A stretch of DNA of 22,796 nt, from contig NZ_QSQT01000043.1 in NCBI RefSeq assembly GCF_003437535.1, positions 1 through 22,796 on the forward strand, read 5' to 3'. The notes under the pieces are model-generated. The model searched no databases. It saw nothing but the letters and a program-made list of their open reading frames with translations, and had not been told where the DNA came from. Both the position numbers and the translations under genes were made by a program. This document shows, piece by piece, positions 16,457 through 22,796 of the stretch (positions within the stretch are counted from its first letter, which is position 1; each line of letters starts with the position of its first letter). The DNA is from Phocaeicola plebeius. GTDB taxonomy: Bacteria; Bacteroidota; Bacteroidia; Bacteroidales; Bacteroidaceae.

Positions 16457-18106
16457 ATGAAAATGAAAAGATTACTGCTGGCTGTCCTTCTGCTGACAGC
16501 ATACATGGCCAACGGATGGGCATGTACAAACTTCATCGTAGGAAAGAAGGCTTCGGCCGACGGTTCCGTCATCGTTTCTTACTCTGCCGATTCTTACGGT
16601 ATGTTCGGCTATCTGTGCCATTTCCCGGCTGCACAGCATGCTCCGGGCACCATGCGCGACATCTACGACTGGGATTCGGGCAAATACCTCGGTAAAATCA
16701 AGGAAGCCAAACAGACGTACAATGTCATCGGCAACATGAACGAATTTCAGGTTACTATCGGAGAAACGACTTTCGGCGGACGTCCGGAACTGGTGGACAG
16801 CACCGGCATCATGGACTACGGAAGCCTGATTTACGTGGCACTGCAACGTTCACGCACCGCCAAGGAAGCCATCAAGGTGATGACTGACTTAGTGAAGGAA
16901 TACGGTTATTACAGCAGCGGTGAGTCTTTCTCCATTGCCGACCCGAACGAAGCATGGATTATGGAAATGATTGGTAAGGGACCGGGCGTGAAAGGAGCCG
17001 TATGGGTGGCTGTACGCATTCCGGACGACTGCATTGCCGCACATGCCAACCAGAGCCGCATCCATAAATTTGACATGAACGACAAGGAAAACTGTCTGTA
17101 CTCGCCCGATGTCATTTCATTTGCCCGTGAGAAAGGTTATTTCAGTGGGGTAAACAAGGATTTCAGCTTTGCCGATGCCTATTGCCCGCTCGACTTTAGC
17201 GGCCTGCGTTTCTGCGAAGCACGTGTATGGAGTTTCTACAACATGTTCAGCAAATCAACCGGACAGTCTTACCTTTCTTACATTCAAGGTGACAGCAAGG
17301 AACCGATGCCTTTGTACGTAAAACCTGACAACAAGGTTTCTGTTCGCGACATCCAGCACGCCATGCGTGACCACTACGAAGGTACGGCCCTCGACATTAC
17401 AAAAGACATGGGAGCCGGCTGCTTCCAGATGCCTTACCGTCTGTCTCCGCTGACGTTCAACGTTGACGGTCAGGAATATTTCAACGAACGCCCCATCTCT
17501 ACTCAGCAGAGTGCGTTCGTATTCGTATCGCAGATGCGCTCTACCCTGCCCGACGCCATCGGTGGTGTGCTCTGGTTCGGACTGGACGATGCCAACATGA
17601 CGGTGTTCACTCCGGTGTACTGCAACACAGACAAGGTACCTTATCCGTATCAGCAGGAGAACGGCGACTGCGTAACTTTCTCATGGGACTCTGCTTTCTG
17701 GATCTACAACTGGGTGGCCGACATGATTCGTCCGCGCTACAACCTGATGGTGGAAGACATGCGCACCGTACAGAATACGCTGGAAGATACCTATGCACAA
17801 TCGCAGGAAGGCATTGAAAGTGCAGCCTTGAAACTGTATCAGCAGAATCCGGCCAAGGCAAAAGAATACCTGACCAACTATACCCACATGACGGCTCAGA
17901 CTGCTGTAGACAGCTGGAAGAAGTTGGGAGAATTTTTGATTGTACGCTACAACGACGGTGCGGTAAAACGCATGCAGAACGGACAGCTGCAACGTCCGAA
18001 AACAGGAAACACAGCTCCGCTGGACCGTCCGGGATACAGCAAGGAATTCTTGCAGGAACTGGTAAAAGCAACCGGCGAACGCTATAAAATGAAAGAGTTG
18101 AAGTAG
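16457..18106 (+). CDS. Exported C69 family dipeptidase
   Basis: This 549-residue Ntn-hydrolase is of the PepD/C69 dipeptidase family and would cleave dipeptides, here outside the cytoplasm. The signal peptide (about 1-22) ends GWA, and C23 of CTNFIVGKKASADGS is the family nucleophile, so signal cleavage alone would expose the catalytic Cys as the N terminus. The following segment ADGSVIVSYSAD and the later GESFSIADPNEAWIMEM and AAHANQSRI segments are characteristic. No lipobox precedes C23. The length fits the family. ATG 16457 was chosen; a second in-frame ATG two codons later (16463) is equally possible. It may be co-transcribed with the M23 peptidase gene (42 nt gap, no terminator), which would place peptide cross-link cutting and dipeptide cleavage together; this is inference. 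Confidence 0.93.
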   Translation: MKMKRLLLAVLLLTAYMANGWACTNFIVGKKASADGSVIVSYSADSYGMFGYLCHFPAAQHAPGTMRDIYDWDSGKYLGKIKEAKQTYNVIGNMNEFQVTIGETTFGGRPELVDSTGIMDYGSLIYVALQRSRTAKEAIKVMTDLVKEYGYYSSGESFSIADPNEAWIMEMIGKGPGVKGAVWVAVRIPDDCIAAHANQSRIHKFDMNDKENCLYSPDVISFAREKGYFSGVNKDFSFADAYCPLDFSGLRFCEARVWSFYNMFSKSTGQSYLSYIQGDSKEPMPLYVKPDNKVSVRDIQHAMRDHYEGTALDITKDMGAGCFQMPYRLSPLTFNVDGQEYFNERPISTQQSAFVFVSQMRSTLPDAIGGVLWFGLDDANMTVFTPVYCNTDKVPYPYQQENGDCVTFSWDSAFWIYNWVADMIRPRYNLMVEDMRTVQNTLEDTYAQSQEGIESAALKLYQQNPAKAKEYLTNYTHMTAQTAVDSWKKLGEFLIVRYNDGAVKRMQNGQLQRPKTGNTAPLDRPGYSKEFLQELVKATGERYKMKELK

Positions 18107-18151
18107 GATATTTTTCTGCTGCTTTCTCATTCTACAATCAAAAGTTATGAT

Positions 18152-18159
18152 TATTTTTG
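18152..18159 (+). promoter_or_regulatory. Possible -7 box before phoH
   Basis: TATTTTTG fits TAnnTTTG, 38 nt before the phoH ATG, but a matching TTTG -33 element is not at the usual distance. Confidence 0.4.
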
Positions 18160-18197
18160 CAAAAAATAAAGCATATAAGCGAATCAGAACAAGCTAA

Positions 18198-19196
18198 ATG
18201 ATAGAGAAACATATTGTACTCGAAGATATCGACCCGGTAATCTTCTACGGCCCCAACAACGCCCACATACAAATGATCAAGGCCCTGTTCCCGAAACTGA
18301 GAATAGTGGCACGCGGCAATGTCATCAAGGTCATGGGAGATGAGGAGGAAATGTGTGCCTTCGAAGAAGCCGTTCTTGCACTGGAAAAATATTGCGTGCA
18401 ATATAACTCGCTCAATGAGGAAACGATTCTCGACATCGTAAAAGGCAATGCGCCTAAAACGGAAAAGGCGGGAAACGCCATCGTGTTCAGTGTGACGGGT
18501 AAGCCCATCATCCCCAGAAGCGAGAACCAGCTGAAACTAGTGCAGGAGTTTGAAAAGAATGACATGATTTTTGCTATCGGTCCTGCCGGTTCAGGTAAGA
18601 CCTATACCGCCATAGCACTGGCAGTACGGGCGCTGAAGAACAAGGAAATCAAAAAAATCATCCTGAGCCGCCCTGCCGTGGAAGCGGGCGAGAAATTGGG
18701 TTTCCTGCCAGGCGACATGAAGGATAAAATCGACCCTTACCTACAACCGCTGTACGATGCCTTGCAGGACATGATTCCGGCCGCCAAGCTGAAGGAATAC
18801 ATGGAGCTGAATGTCATACAGATTGCCCCACTGGCTTTCATGCGTGGACGTACGCTGAATGATGCCGTAGTTATTCTGGACGAAGCCCAGAACACGACTA
18901 CCCAGCAAATCAAGATGTTTCTCACCCGTATGGGTATGAACACCAAAATGATTGTCACGGGAGACATGACACAGATTGACCTTCCCGCTTCGCAGACTTC
19001 CGGACTCGTGCAGGCCATCAAGATTCTGAAAGGAGTGAAGGGCATCAGCTTCATCGAACTGAACAAGAAAGACATCGTACGCCATAAACTGGTGACACGC
19101 ATCGTGGAGGCTTACGAAAAATTCGAGGAGAAAGAGAAAGCAGAAAGAAAAACTACGCGTACGGCTAAAGAACCGGAAAAAACGCCGCAGGCATAA
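18198..19196 (+). CDS. phoH: PhoH family ATPase
   Basis: The 332-residue cytoplasmic protein is a PhoH-like ATPase related to the helicase superfamily I core and linked in other bacteria to RNA metabolism and phosphate stress. Walker A GPAGSGKT (128-135) and Walker B VVILDEAQN (224-232) are intact, and SRPAVEAGEKLGFLPGD (158-173) is a PhoH signature. An N-terminal domain of about 110 residues (KH-like in the family) precedes the ATPase. The last 25 residues are a charged, low-complexity tail. purC follows 41 nt after the stop. Confidence 0.95.
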   Translation: MIEKHIVLEDIDPVIFYGPNNAHIQMIKALFPKLRIVARGNVIKVMGDEEEMCAFEEAVLALEKYCVQYNSLNEETILDIVKGNAPKTEKAGNAIVFSVTGKPIIPRSENQLKLVQEFEKNDMIFAIGPAGSGKTYTAIALAVRALKNKEIKKIILSRPAVEAGEKLGFLPGDMKDKIDPYLQPLYDALQDMIPAAKLKEYMELNVIQIAPLAFMRGRTLNDAVVILDEAQNTTTQQIKMFLTRMGMNTKMIVTGDMTQIDLPASQTSGLVQAIKILKGVKGISFIELNKKDIVRHKLVTRIVEAYEKFEEKEKAERKTTRTAKEPEKTPQA

Positions 19197-19202
19197 ACCA
19201 TA

Positions 19203-19219
19203 AATGAATTCTATTCATT
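19203..19219. repeat. Short inverted repeat before purC
   Basis: AATGAAT and ATTCATT (19203-19209 and 19213-19219) form a perfect 7-bp inverted repeat with a 3-nt spacer, ending 18 nt before the purC ATG. It could be an operator or a small hairpin near the translation start, or chance in AT-rich DNA. Confidence 0.35.
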
Positions 19220-19237
19220 ACTAAACATAACAAGACA

Positions 19238-20185
19238 ATGAGTAAAGCATTAACAAAAACAGACTTTCACTTTCCTGGACAGAAAAGTGTGTATCATGGA
19301 AAAGTACGTGATGTGTATAACATCAATGACGAAAAGTTGGTAATGGTTGCTACCGACCGTATCTCGGCGTTCGACGTCGTATTGCCGGAAGGTATCCCTT
19401 ATAAAGGACAGATGCTGAACCAGATTGCAGCCAAATTCCTGGATGCAACTACTGACATCTGCCCGAACTGGAAACTGGCTACTCCCGACCCGATGGTAAC
19501 AGTGGGCGTAATGTGCCAGGGATTTCCTGTAGAAATGATTGTACGCGGTTACTTGTGCGGAAGTGCATGGCGTGCTTACAAGAGCGGTGTACGCGAAATC
19601 TGCGGTGTGCGTCTGCCGGAAGGCATGAGAGAAAACGAAAAGTTCCCTCACCCGATTATCACTCCGACTACCAAGGCTGAAATGGGATTGCACGACGAGG
19701 ATATCTCTAAAGAAGAAATCCTGGCGAAAGGTCTGGCTACTCCTGAAGAATATGCCACACTGGAAAAATATACATTAGCTTTGTTCGAACGCGGTACTCA
19801 GATGGCTGCTGAACGCGGCTTGATTCTGGTGGATACCAAATATGAATTCGGAAAGCACAACGGTGAAATCTACCTGATGGACGAAATCCATACTCCGGAC
19901 TCCAGCCGTTATTTCTATTCTGAAGGTTACCAGGAACGCTTCGAAAAAGAAGAACCGCAGAAACAGTTGTCTAAAGAATTCGTACGCGAATGGCTGATGG
20001 CCAACGGATTCCAGGGTAAGGAAGGACAGCAGGTCCCTGAAATGACTCCGGCTATCGTAGAATCTATCAGCGACCGCTACATTGAACTGTACGAACACAT
20101 CACTGGCGAAAGCTTCGTGAAGGGTGAAACAGAAGACCTGACCAAACGTATCGAAAAGAACGTAACAGATTATTTGACTCTTTAA
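19238..20185 (+). CDS. purC: Phosphoribosylaminoimidazole-succinocarboxamide synthase (SAICAR synthetase)
   Basis: This ATP-dependent ligase joins aspartate to CAIR in purine synthesis. The 315-residue protein is of the longer, yeast ADE1-like type. HGKVRDVY (20-27), the aspartate/ATP segment [12 protein letters not shown] (100-111), LVDTKYEFG (197-205) and [12 protein letters not shown] (213-224) are the family signatures, all intact. No purine-type riboswitch is seen upstream, only a short inverted repeat. A strong 40-bp palindrome follows 7 nt after the stop, separating it from ubiE. Confidence 0.97.
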   Translation: MSKALTKTDFHFPGQKSVYHGKVRDVYNINDEKLVMVATDRISAFDVVLPEGIPYKGQMLNQIAAKFLDATTDICPNWKLATPDPMVTVGVMCQGFPVEMIVRGYLCGSAWRAYKSGVREICGVRLPEGMRENEKFPHPIITPTTKAEMGLHDEDISKEEILAKGLATPEEYATLEKYTLALFERGTQMAAERGLILVDTKYEFGKHNGEIYLMDEIHTPDSSRYFYSEGYQERFEKEEPQKQLSKEFVREWLMANGFQGKEGQQVPEMTPAIVESISDRYIELYEHITGESFVKGETEDLTKRIEKNVTDYLTL

Positions 20186-20192
20186 TATCCCT

Positions 20193-20232
20193 ATCTCCCT
20201 TTAAGGCGGCACGTGCTGCCTTAAAGGGAGAT
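20193..20232. repeat. 40-bp near-perfect palindrome after purC
   Basis: The arms ATCTCCCTTTAAGGCGGCAC (20193-20212) and GTGCTGCCTTAAAGGGAGAT (20213-20232) are complementary at all positions except one G-T wobble, with no central spacer. The hairpin would be very stable but has no T run on either side, so it is not a standard intrinsic terminator. It may protect the purC mRNA 3' end, pause polymerase or extrude as a cruciform. Confidence 0.85.
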
Positions 20233-20263
20233 TCAAAATTTATCCCATCCTAATATTTTTCGC

Positions 20264-21004
20264 ATGTCTCACTATCCACAAGAAAAAATCAAGCCATACA
20301 ATGAAGATGAGGGCAAGGCTGCTCAGGTAGAGAAAATGTTCGACCATATCGCCCCGGCCTACGACAACCTGAACCACCTGATGTCATGGGGAATCGACAA
20401 AAGCTGGAGAAAAAAGGCCATCCGCCTGCTGAAGCCCTATCACCCGCAACGCATCATGGACGTGGCTACCGGAACGGGAGACTTTGCCATTCAGGCCTGC
20501 CAGATGCTGCAACCTGCCGAACTGATTGGTACGGACATTTCGGAAGGCATGATGAACGTAGGACGGGAAAAAGTAAAACAGCTGGGACTGGACAAGCAGA
20601 TTTCTTTTGCAAAAGAGGACTGTACGGCTTTGTCGTTCCCAGACAACCGGTTCGATGCCATTACCGTGGCATTCGGTATCCGTAATTTTGAACACTTGGA
20701 CCTCGGCCTGAAAGAAATGTACAGGGTACTGGTTCCCGGAGGACATCTGGTCATCCTGGAACTGTCGGAACCGGAACATTTCCCTATGAAACAAGGATAT
20801 GCAGTTTACTCTAAGGTGGTGATACCTGCACTGGGAAGACTGCTGTCGAAAGACCGTAGTGCCTATACTTATCTTCCTGAATCCATCAAGGCTTTCCCCC
20901 AAGGAGAAATCATGCAGGAAATTATCCGGAAAGCCGGCTTCAGCCAGGTAGAATTCAAGCGCCTGACAATGGGCACTTGCACACTCTATTTCGCTACCAA
21001 ATAA
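20264..21004 (+). CDS. ubiE: Demethylmenaquinone methyltransferase (UbiE/MenG)
   Basis: This SAM-dependent methyltransferase performs the last step of menaquinone synthesis. Bacteroides use menaquinone, so the menG role is expected rather than ubiquinone. In 246 residues it has the UbiE signature [21 protein letters not shown] (first part 25-40), the SAM-binding [10 protein letters not shown] (66-75) and the second signature [20 protein letters not shown] (137-156). It is intact and of normal length. aroE starts 18 nt downstream, so the two are probably co-transcribed. Confidence 0.96.
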   Translation: MSHYPQEKIKPYNEDEGKAAQVEKMFDHIAPAYDNLNHLMSWGIDKSWRKKAIRLLKPYHPQRIMDVATGTGDFAIQACQMLQPAELIGTDISEGMMNVGREKVKQLGLDKQISFAKEDCTALSFPDNRFDAITVAFGIRNFEHLDLGLKEMYRVLVPGGHLVILELSEPEHFPMKQGYAVYSKVVIPALGRLLSKDRSAYTYLPESIKAFPQGEIMQEIIRKAGFSQVEFKRLTMGTCTLYFATK

Positions 21005-21022
21005 CTAAAATCTTTGAACCTT

Positions 21023-21766
21023 ATGAAAATATTTGGCTTAATCGGCTATCCGCTCGGACACTCATTCTCCAGAAATTTTTTCAATGAGAAGTTCCATTCC
21101 GAGAATATTGATGCCGAATATGTGAACTTTGAAATTCCAAGCATTGATGAACTTCCGCACATCATTCAGGCAAATCCTTCGCTTGCAGGACTGAATGTGA
21201 CTATCCCTTACAAAGAGAAAGTTATTTCCTATCTGGACGAACTGGATAAGGATGCACGCGAAATCGGAGCGGTGAACGTAATTAAAGTGGAACACACCAA
21301 GGGAGGCACCAAACTGAAAGGATACAATTCGGACATTATCGGATTTGTGCGTTCCATCGAAGCGCTGCTGGAACCTTATCACAAGAAGGCATTGATCCTG
21401 GGTACCGGAGGAGCGTCCAAAGCCATTCATCAAGGATTGAAGCAACTGGGACTGGAGGTGCTGTTCGTTTCACGCAACAAGCACAATGACATGACCATTA
21501 CTTACGAAGAAATTACACCTGAAATCATGCAAGAATACAAGGTGATTGTCAACTGCACACCGGTGGGTATGTATCCGAAAGCGGATGAATGTCCGAATAT
21601 TCCGTATGAACTGCTGACTCCCCAGCACTTGCTGTATGACTTGCTGTACAACCCCAACACCACGCTTTTCATGAAAAAAGGCAGCGACCAGGGAGCCATT
21701 GTAAAAAATGGACTGGAAATGCTCCTGCTACAGGCATTCGGGGCTTGGGACATCTGGAACAGCTAA
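21023..21766 (+). CDS. aroE: Shikimate dehydrogenase
   Basis: This NADPH-dependent enzyme reduces 3-dehydroshikimate in aromatic amino acid synthesis. In 247 residues (somewhat shorter than the roughly 270 of E. coli) it has the substrate site GHSFS (12-16), GLNVTIPYK with catalytic K64, YNSD with D104, and the nucleotide loop GTGGASK (127-133) followed by SRNK (150-153). NCTPVGMYP is the family's second substrate motif. The ATG at 21023 begins the conserved KIFGLIGYPLGHS segment; the in-frame TTG at 21014 adds three unlikely residues. The hydrolase gene follows 13 nt later. Confidence 0.96.
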   Translation: MKIFGLIGYPLGHSFSRNFFNEKFHSENIDAEYVNFEIPSIDELPHIIQANPSLAGLNVTIPYKEKVISYLDELDKDAREIGAVNVIKVEHTKGGTKLKGYNSDIIGFVRSIEALLEPYHKKALILGTGGASKAIHQGLKQLGLEVLFVSRNKHNDMTITYEEITPEIMQEYKVIVNCTPVGMYPKADECPNIPYELLTPQHLLYDLLYNPNTTLFMKKGSDQGAIVKNGLEMLLLQAFGAWDIWNS

Positions 21767-21779
21767 ACATTTATCCTAC

Positions 21780-22733
21780 ATGACACTGAAGAAAAAAATT
21801 GGCTGGACAGCAGGAATTCTGCTTGTACTGATAGTGGGGATTTGCATAGGAGGAAGCCTTTACCTGATAGACTTTTCACTCCGCCCGGAAAACCGGGGAA
21901 AGAATATGGAGGAATCTGAAGCGTTCATGCGAACTGAATATCCGCAGATTGTCCCCTGGCTGGACAGCCTGCAACAGCACCATGCCTTGCGGGATACGTT
22001 TATCACCGCACCGGACGGCATCCGGATGCATGCGTTTTATGCACGTGCTTCTCGCCCTACCCGACGTACTGCCATCATCGTACACGGATATACGGACAAT
22101 GCCATCCGCATGTTCCACATCGGCTACCTCTATAACCAGTCGCTGGATTACAACATTCTGCTGCCGGACCTGCGTTACACGGGACTGACGGAAGGAGATG
22201 CCATACAGATGGGCTGGCTTGACAGAAAGGACGTGTTGCAATGGATTGATACAGCTCCGGCTCTGTTTGGCGACTCGCTGAAGGCGGTGGTTCACGGTAT
22301 TTCGATGGGGGCTGCCACCACAATGATGGTGTCGGGAGAAAAAACGCCTGAATACATCACCTGTTTCGTAGAAGACTGTGGCTATACCAGCGTGTGGGAC
22401 CAGTTCAGCAAAGAGTTGAAAGGTCTTTTCGGACTTCCCCCCTTCCCGTTGCTCTACACGGCCAGCTGGATTTGCCAGCTCCAGAACGGATGGAACTTTC
22501 AGGAAGCGTCTGCCCTCTCGCAAGTGGCTCGCTGTACGAAGCCCATGCTCTTCATCCATGGCGACAACGATGATTTTGTACCCACATGGATGGTGCACAA
22601 GGTATATGCCGCCAAGCCTTCTCCCAAGGAAATCTGGATTACAGAAGGCGTAGACCACGCACATTCTTACAAATTGTATCCGGATGAGTACACAGAAAAG
22701 GTAAAAGCGTTTACTGACAAATATGTTCGCTAA
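21780..22733 (+). CDS. Membrane-anchored alpha/beta hydrolase
   Basis: The 317-residue protein has an N-terminal membrane anchor (about residues 8-30, GWTAGILLVLIVGICIGGS, after a KKK start) and a serine hydrolase domain outside the cytoplasm. The oxyanion strand is IIVHGYTDN (99-107), the nucleophile elbow GISMGA gives S175, HGDNDDFVP gives D264, and VDHAHS gives H293 or H295 as the catalytic His. This resembles the Bacillus YqkD-type group and other unassigned hydrolases; the substrate is not predictable. Start ATG 21780 is chosen over an upstream open frame overlapping aroE because the hydrophobic anchor begins there. It is 13 nt after aroE and probably the last gene of that transcript. 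No terminator is seen before the window ends. Confidence 0.88.
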   Translation: MTLKKKIGWTAGILLVLIVGICIGGSLYLIDFSLRPENRGKNMEESEAFMRTEYPQIVPWLDSLQQHHALRDTFITAPDGIRMHAFYARASRPTRRTAIIVHGYTDNAIRMFHIGYLYNQSLDYNILLPDLRYTGLTEGDAIQMGWLDRKDVLQWIDTAPALFGDSLKAVVHGISMGAATTMMVSGEKTPEYITCFVEDCGYTSVWDQFSKELKGLFGLPPFPLLYTASWICQLQNGWNFQEASALSQVARCTKPMLFIHGDNDDFVPTWMVHKVYAAKPSPKEIWITEGVDHAHSYKLYPDEYTEKVKAFTDKYVR

Positions 22734-22749
22734 AACTGATAAAATAAAG

Positions 22750-22796
22750 AGGCTGTCTCAAAATGAAGTGACCCCAAAAAGTTGGACAAGTTAAAC
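22750..22796. mobile_element. Probable end of an insertion sequence (partial)
   Basis: GAGGCTGTCTCAAAA (22750-22764) is followed by TGACCCCAAAAAGTTGGACA (22769-22788). The second block resembles terminal inverted repeats of the IS150 group of IS3-family elements; the first resembles ends seen on other Bacteroides elements. Only one end lies in the window and no transposase is visible, so family and orientation remain open. Such repeated ends often mark contig breaks. Confidence 0.55.

Overview
The window comes from a Bacteroidales genome, most likely Bacteroides or Phocaeicola. Three things point there. Several genes are preceded by the Bacteroidetes sigma-ABfr promoter (TTTG, about 19 nt, TAnnTTTG) and most starts lack a strong Shine-Dalgarno sequence. 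The ilv operon contains an acyl-ACP thioesterase gene, as in Bacteroides. The exported proteins (golvesin-domain amidase-like protein, GH109-like oxidoreductase, C69 dipeptidase) are typical of the group. Genus and species cannot be fixed from the sequence alone.

Layout. Bases 1-158 hold no gene but an array of five 16-bp palindromic units at an exact 22-bp period. Bases 159-3610 (minus strand) encode a large exported amidase-like protein followed by a nitroreductase. Bases 3671-9907 (minus strand) hold a complete branched-chain amino acid operon: consensus promoter, leader peptide and attenuator, ilvD, ilvB, ilvN, acyl-ACP thioesterase, ilvC and terminator. After a gene-free divergent region, a GH109/Gfo-Idh-MocA protein with a long coiled-coil tail runs on the plus strand (10251-11960) to a good terminator. 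The gap 11961-12838 carries a second copy of the 22-bp-period array. A phosphohexomutase lies on the minus strand (12839-14584). The rest is a plus-strand run: M23 peptidase, C69 dipeptidase, PhoH ATPase, purC, ubiE/menG, aroE and a membrane-anchored alpha/beta hydrolase. The last 47 bases look like one end of an insertion sequence.

How the genes work together. IlvB/IlvN, IlvC and IlvD cover the common steps of valine, leucine and isoleucine synthesis. A 31-codon leader peptide rich in Ile, Leu and Val codons, with mutually exclusive terminator and antiterminator pairings, predicts classical translation-coupled attenuation of the whole operon. The M23 peptidase and C69 dipeptidase probably act on envelope peptides. 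The phoH-purC-ubiE-aroE genes are tightly spaced housekeeping functions (RNA-related ATPase, purine, menaquinone and shikimate synthesis).

The observations most worth following are the ilv attenuator and the 22-bp-period palindrome arrays. The second tier is the 40-bp near-perfect palindrome after purC, the amidase fold split by a golvesin domain, and the coiled-coil tail on the GH109-like protein.
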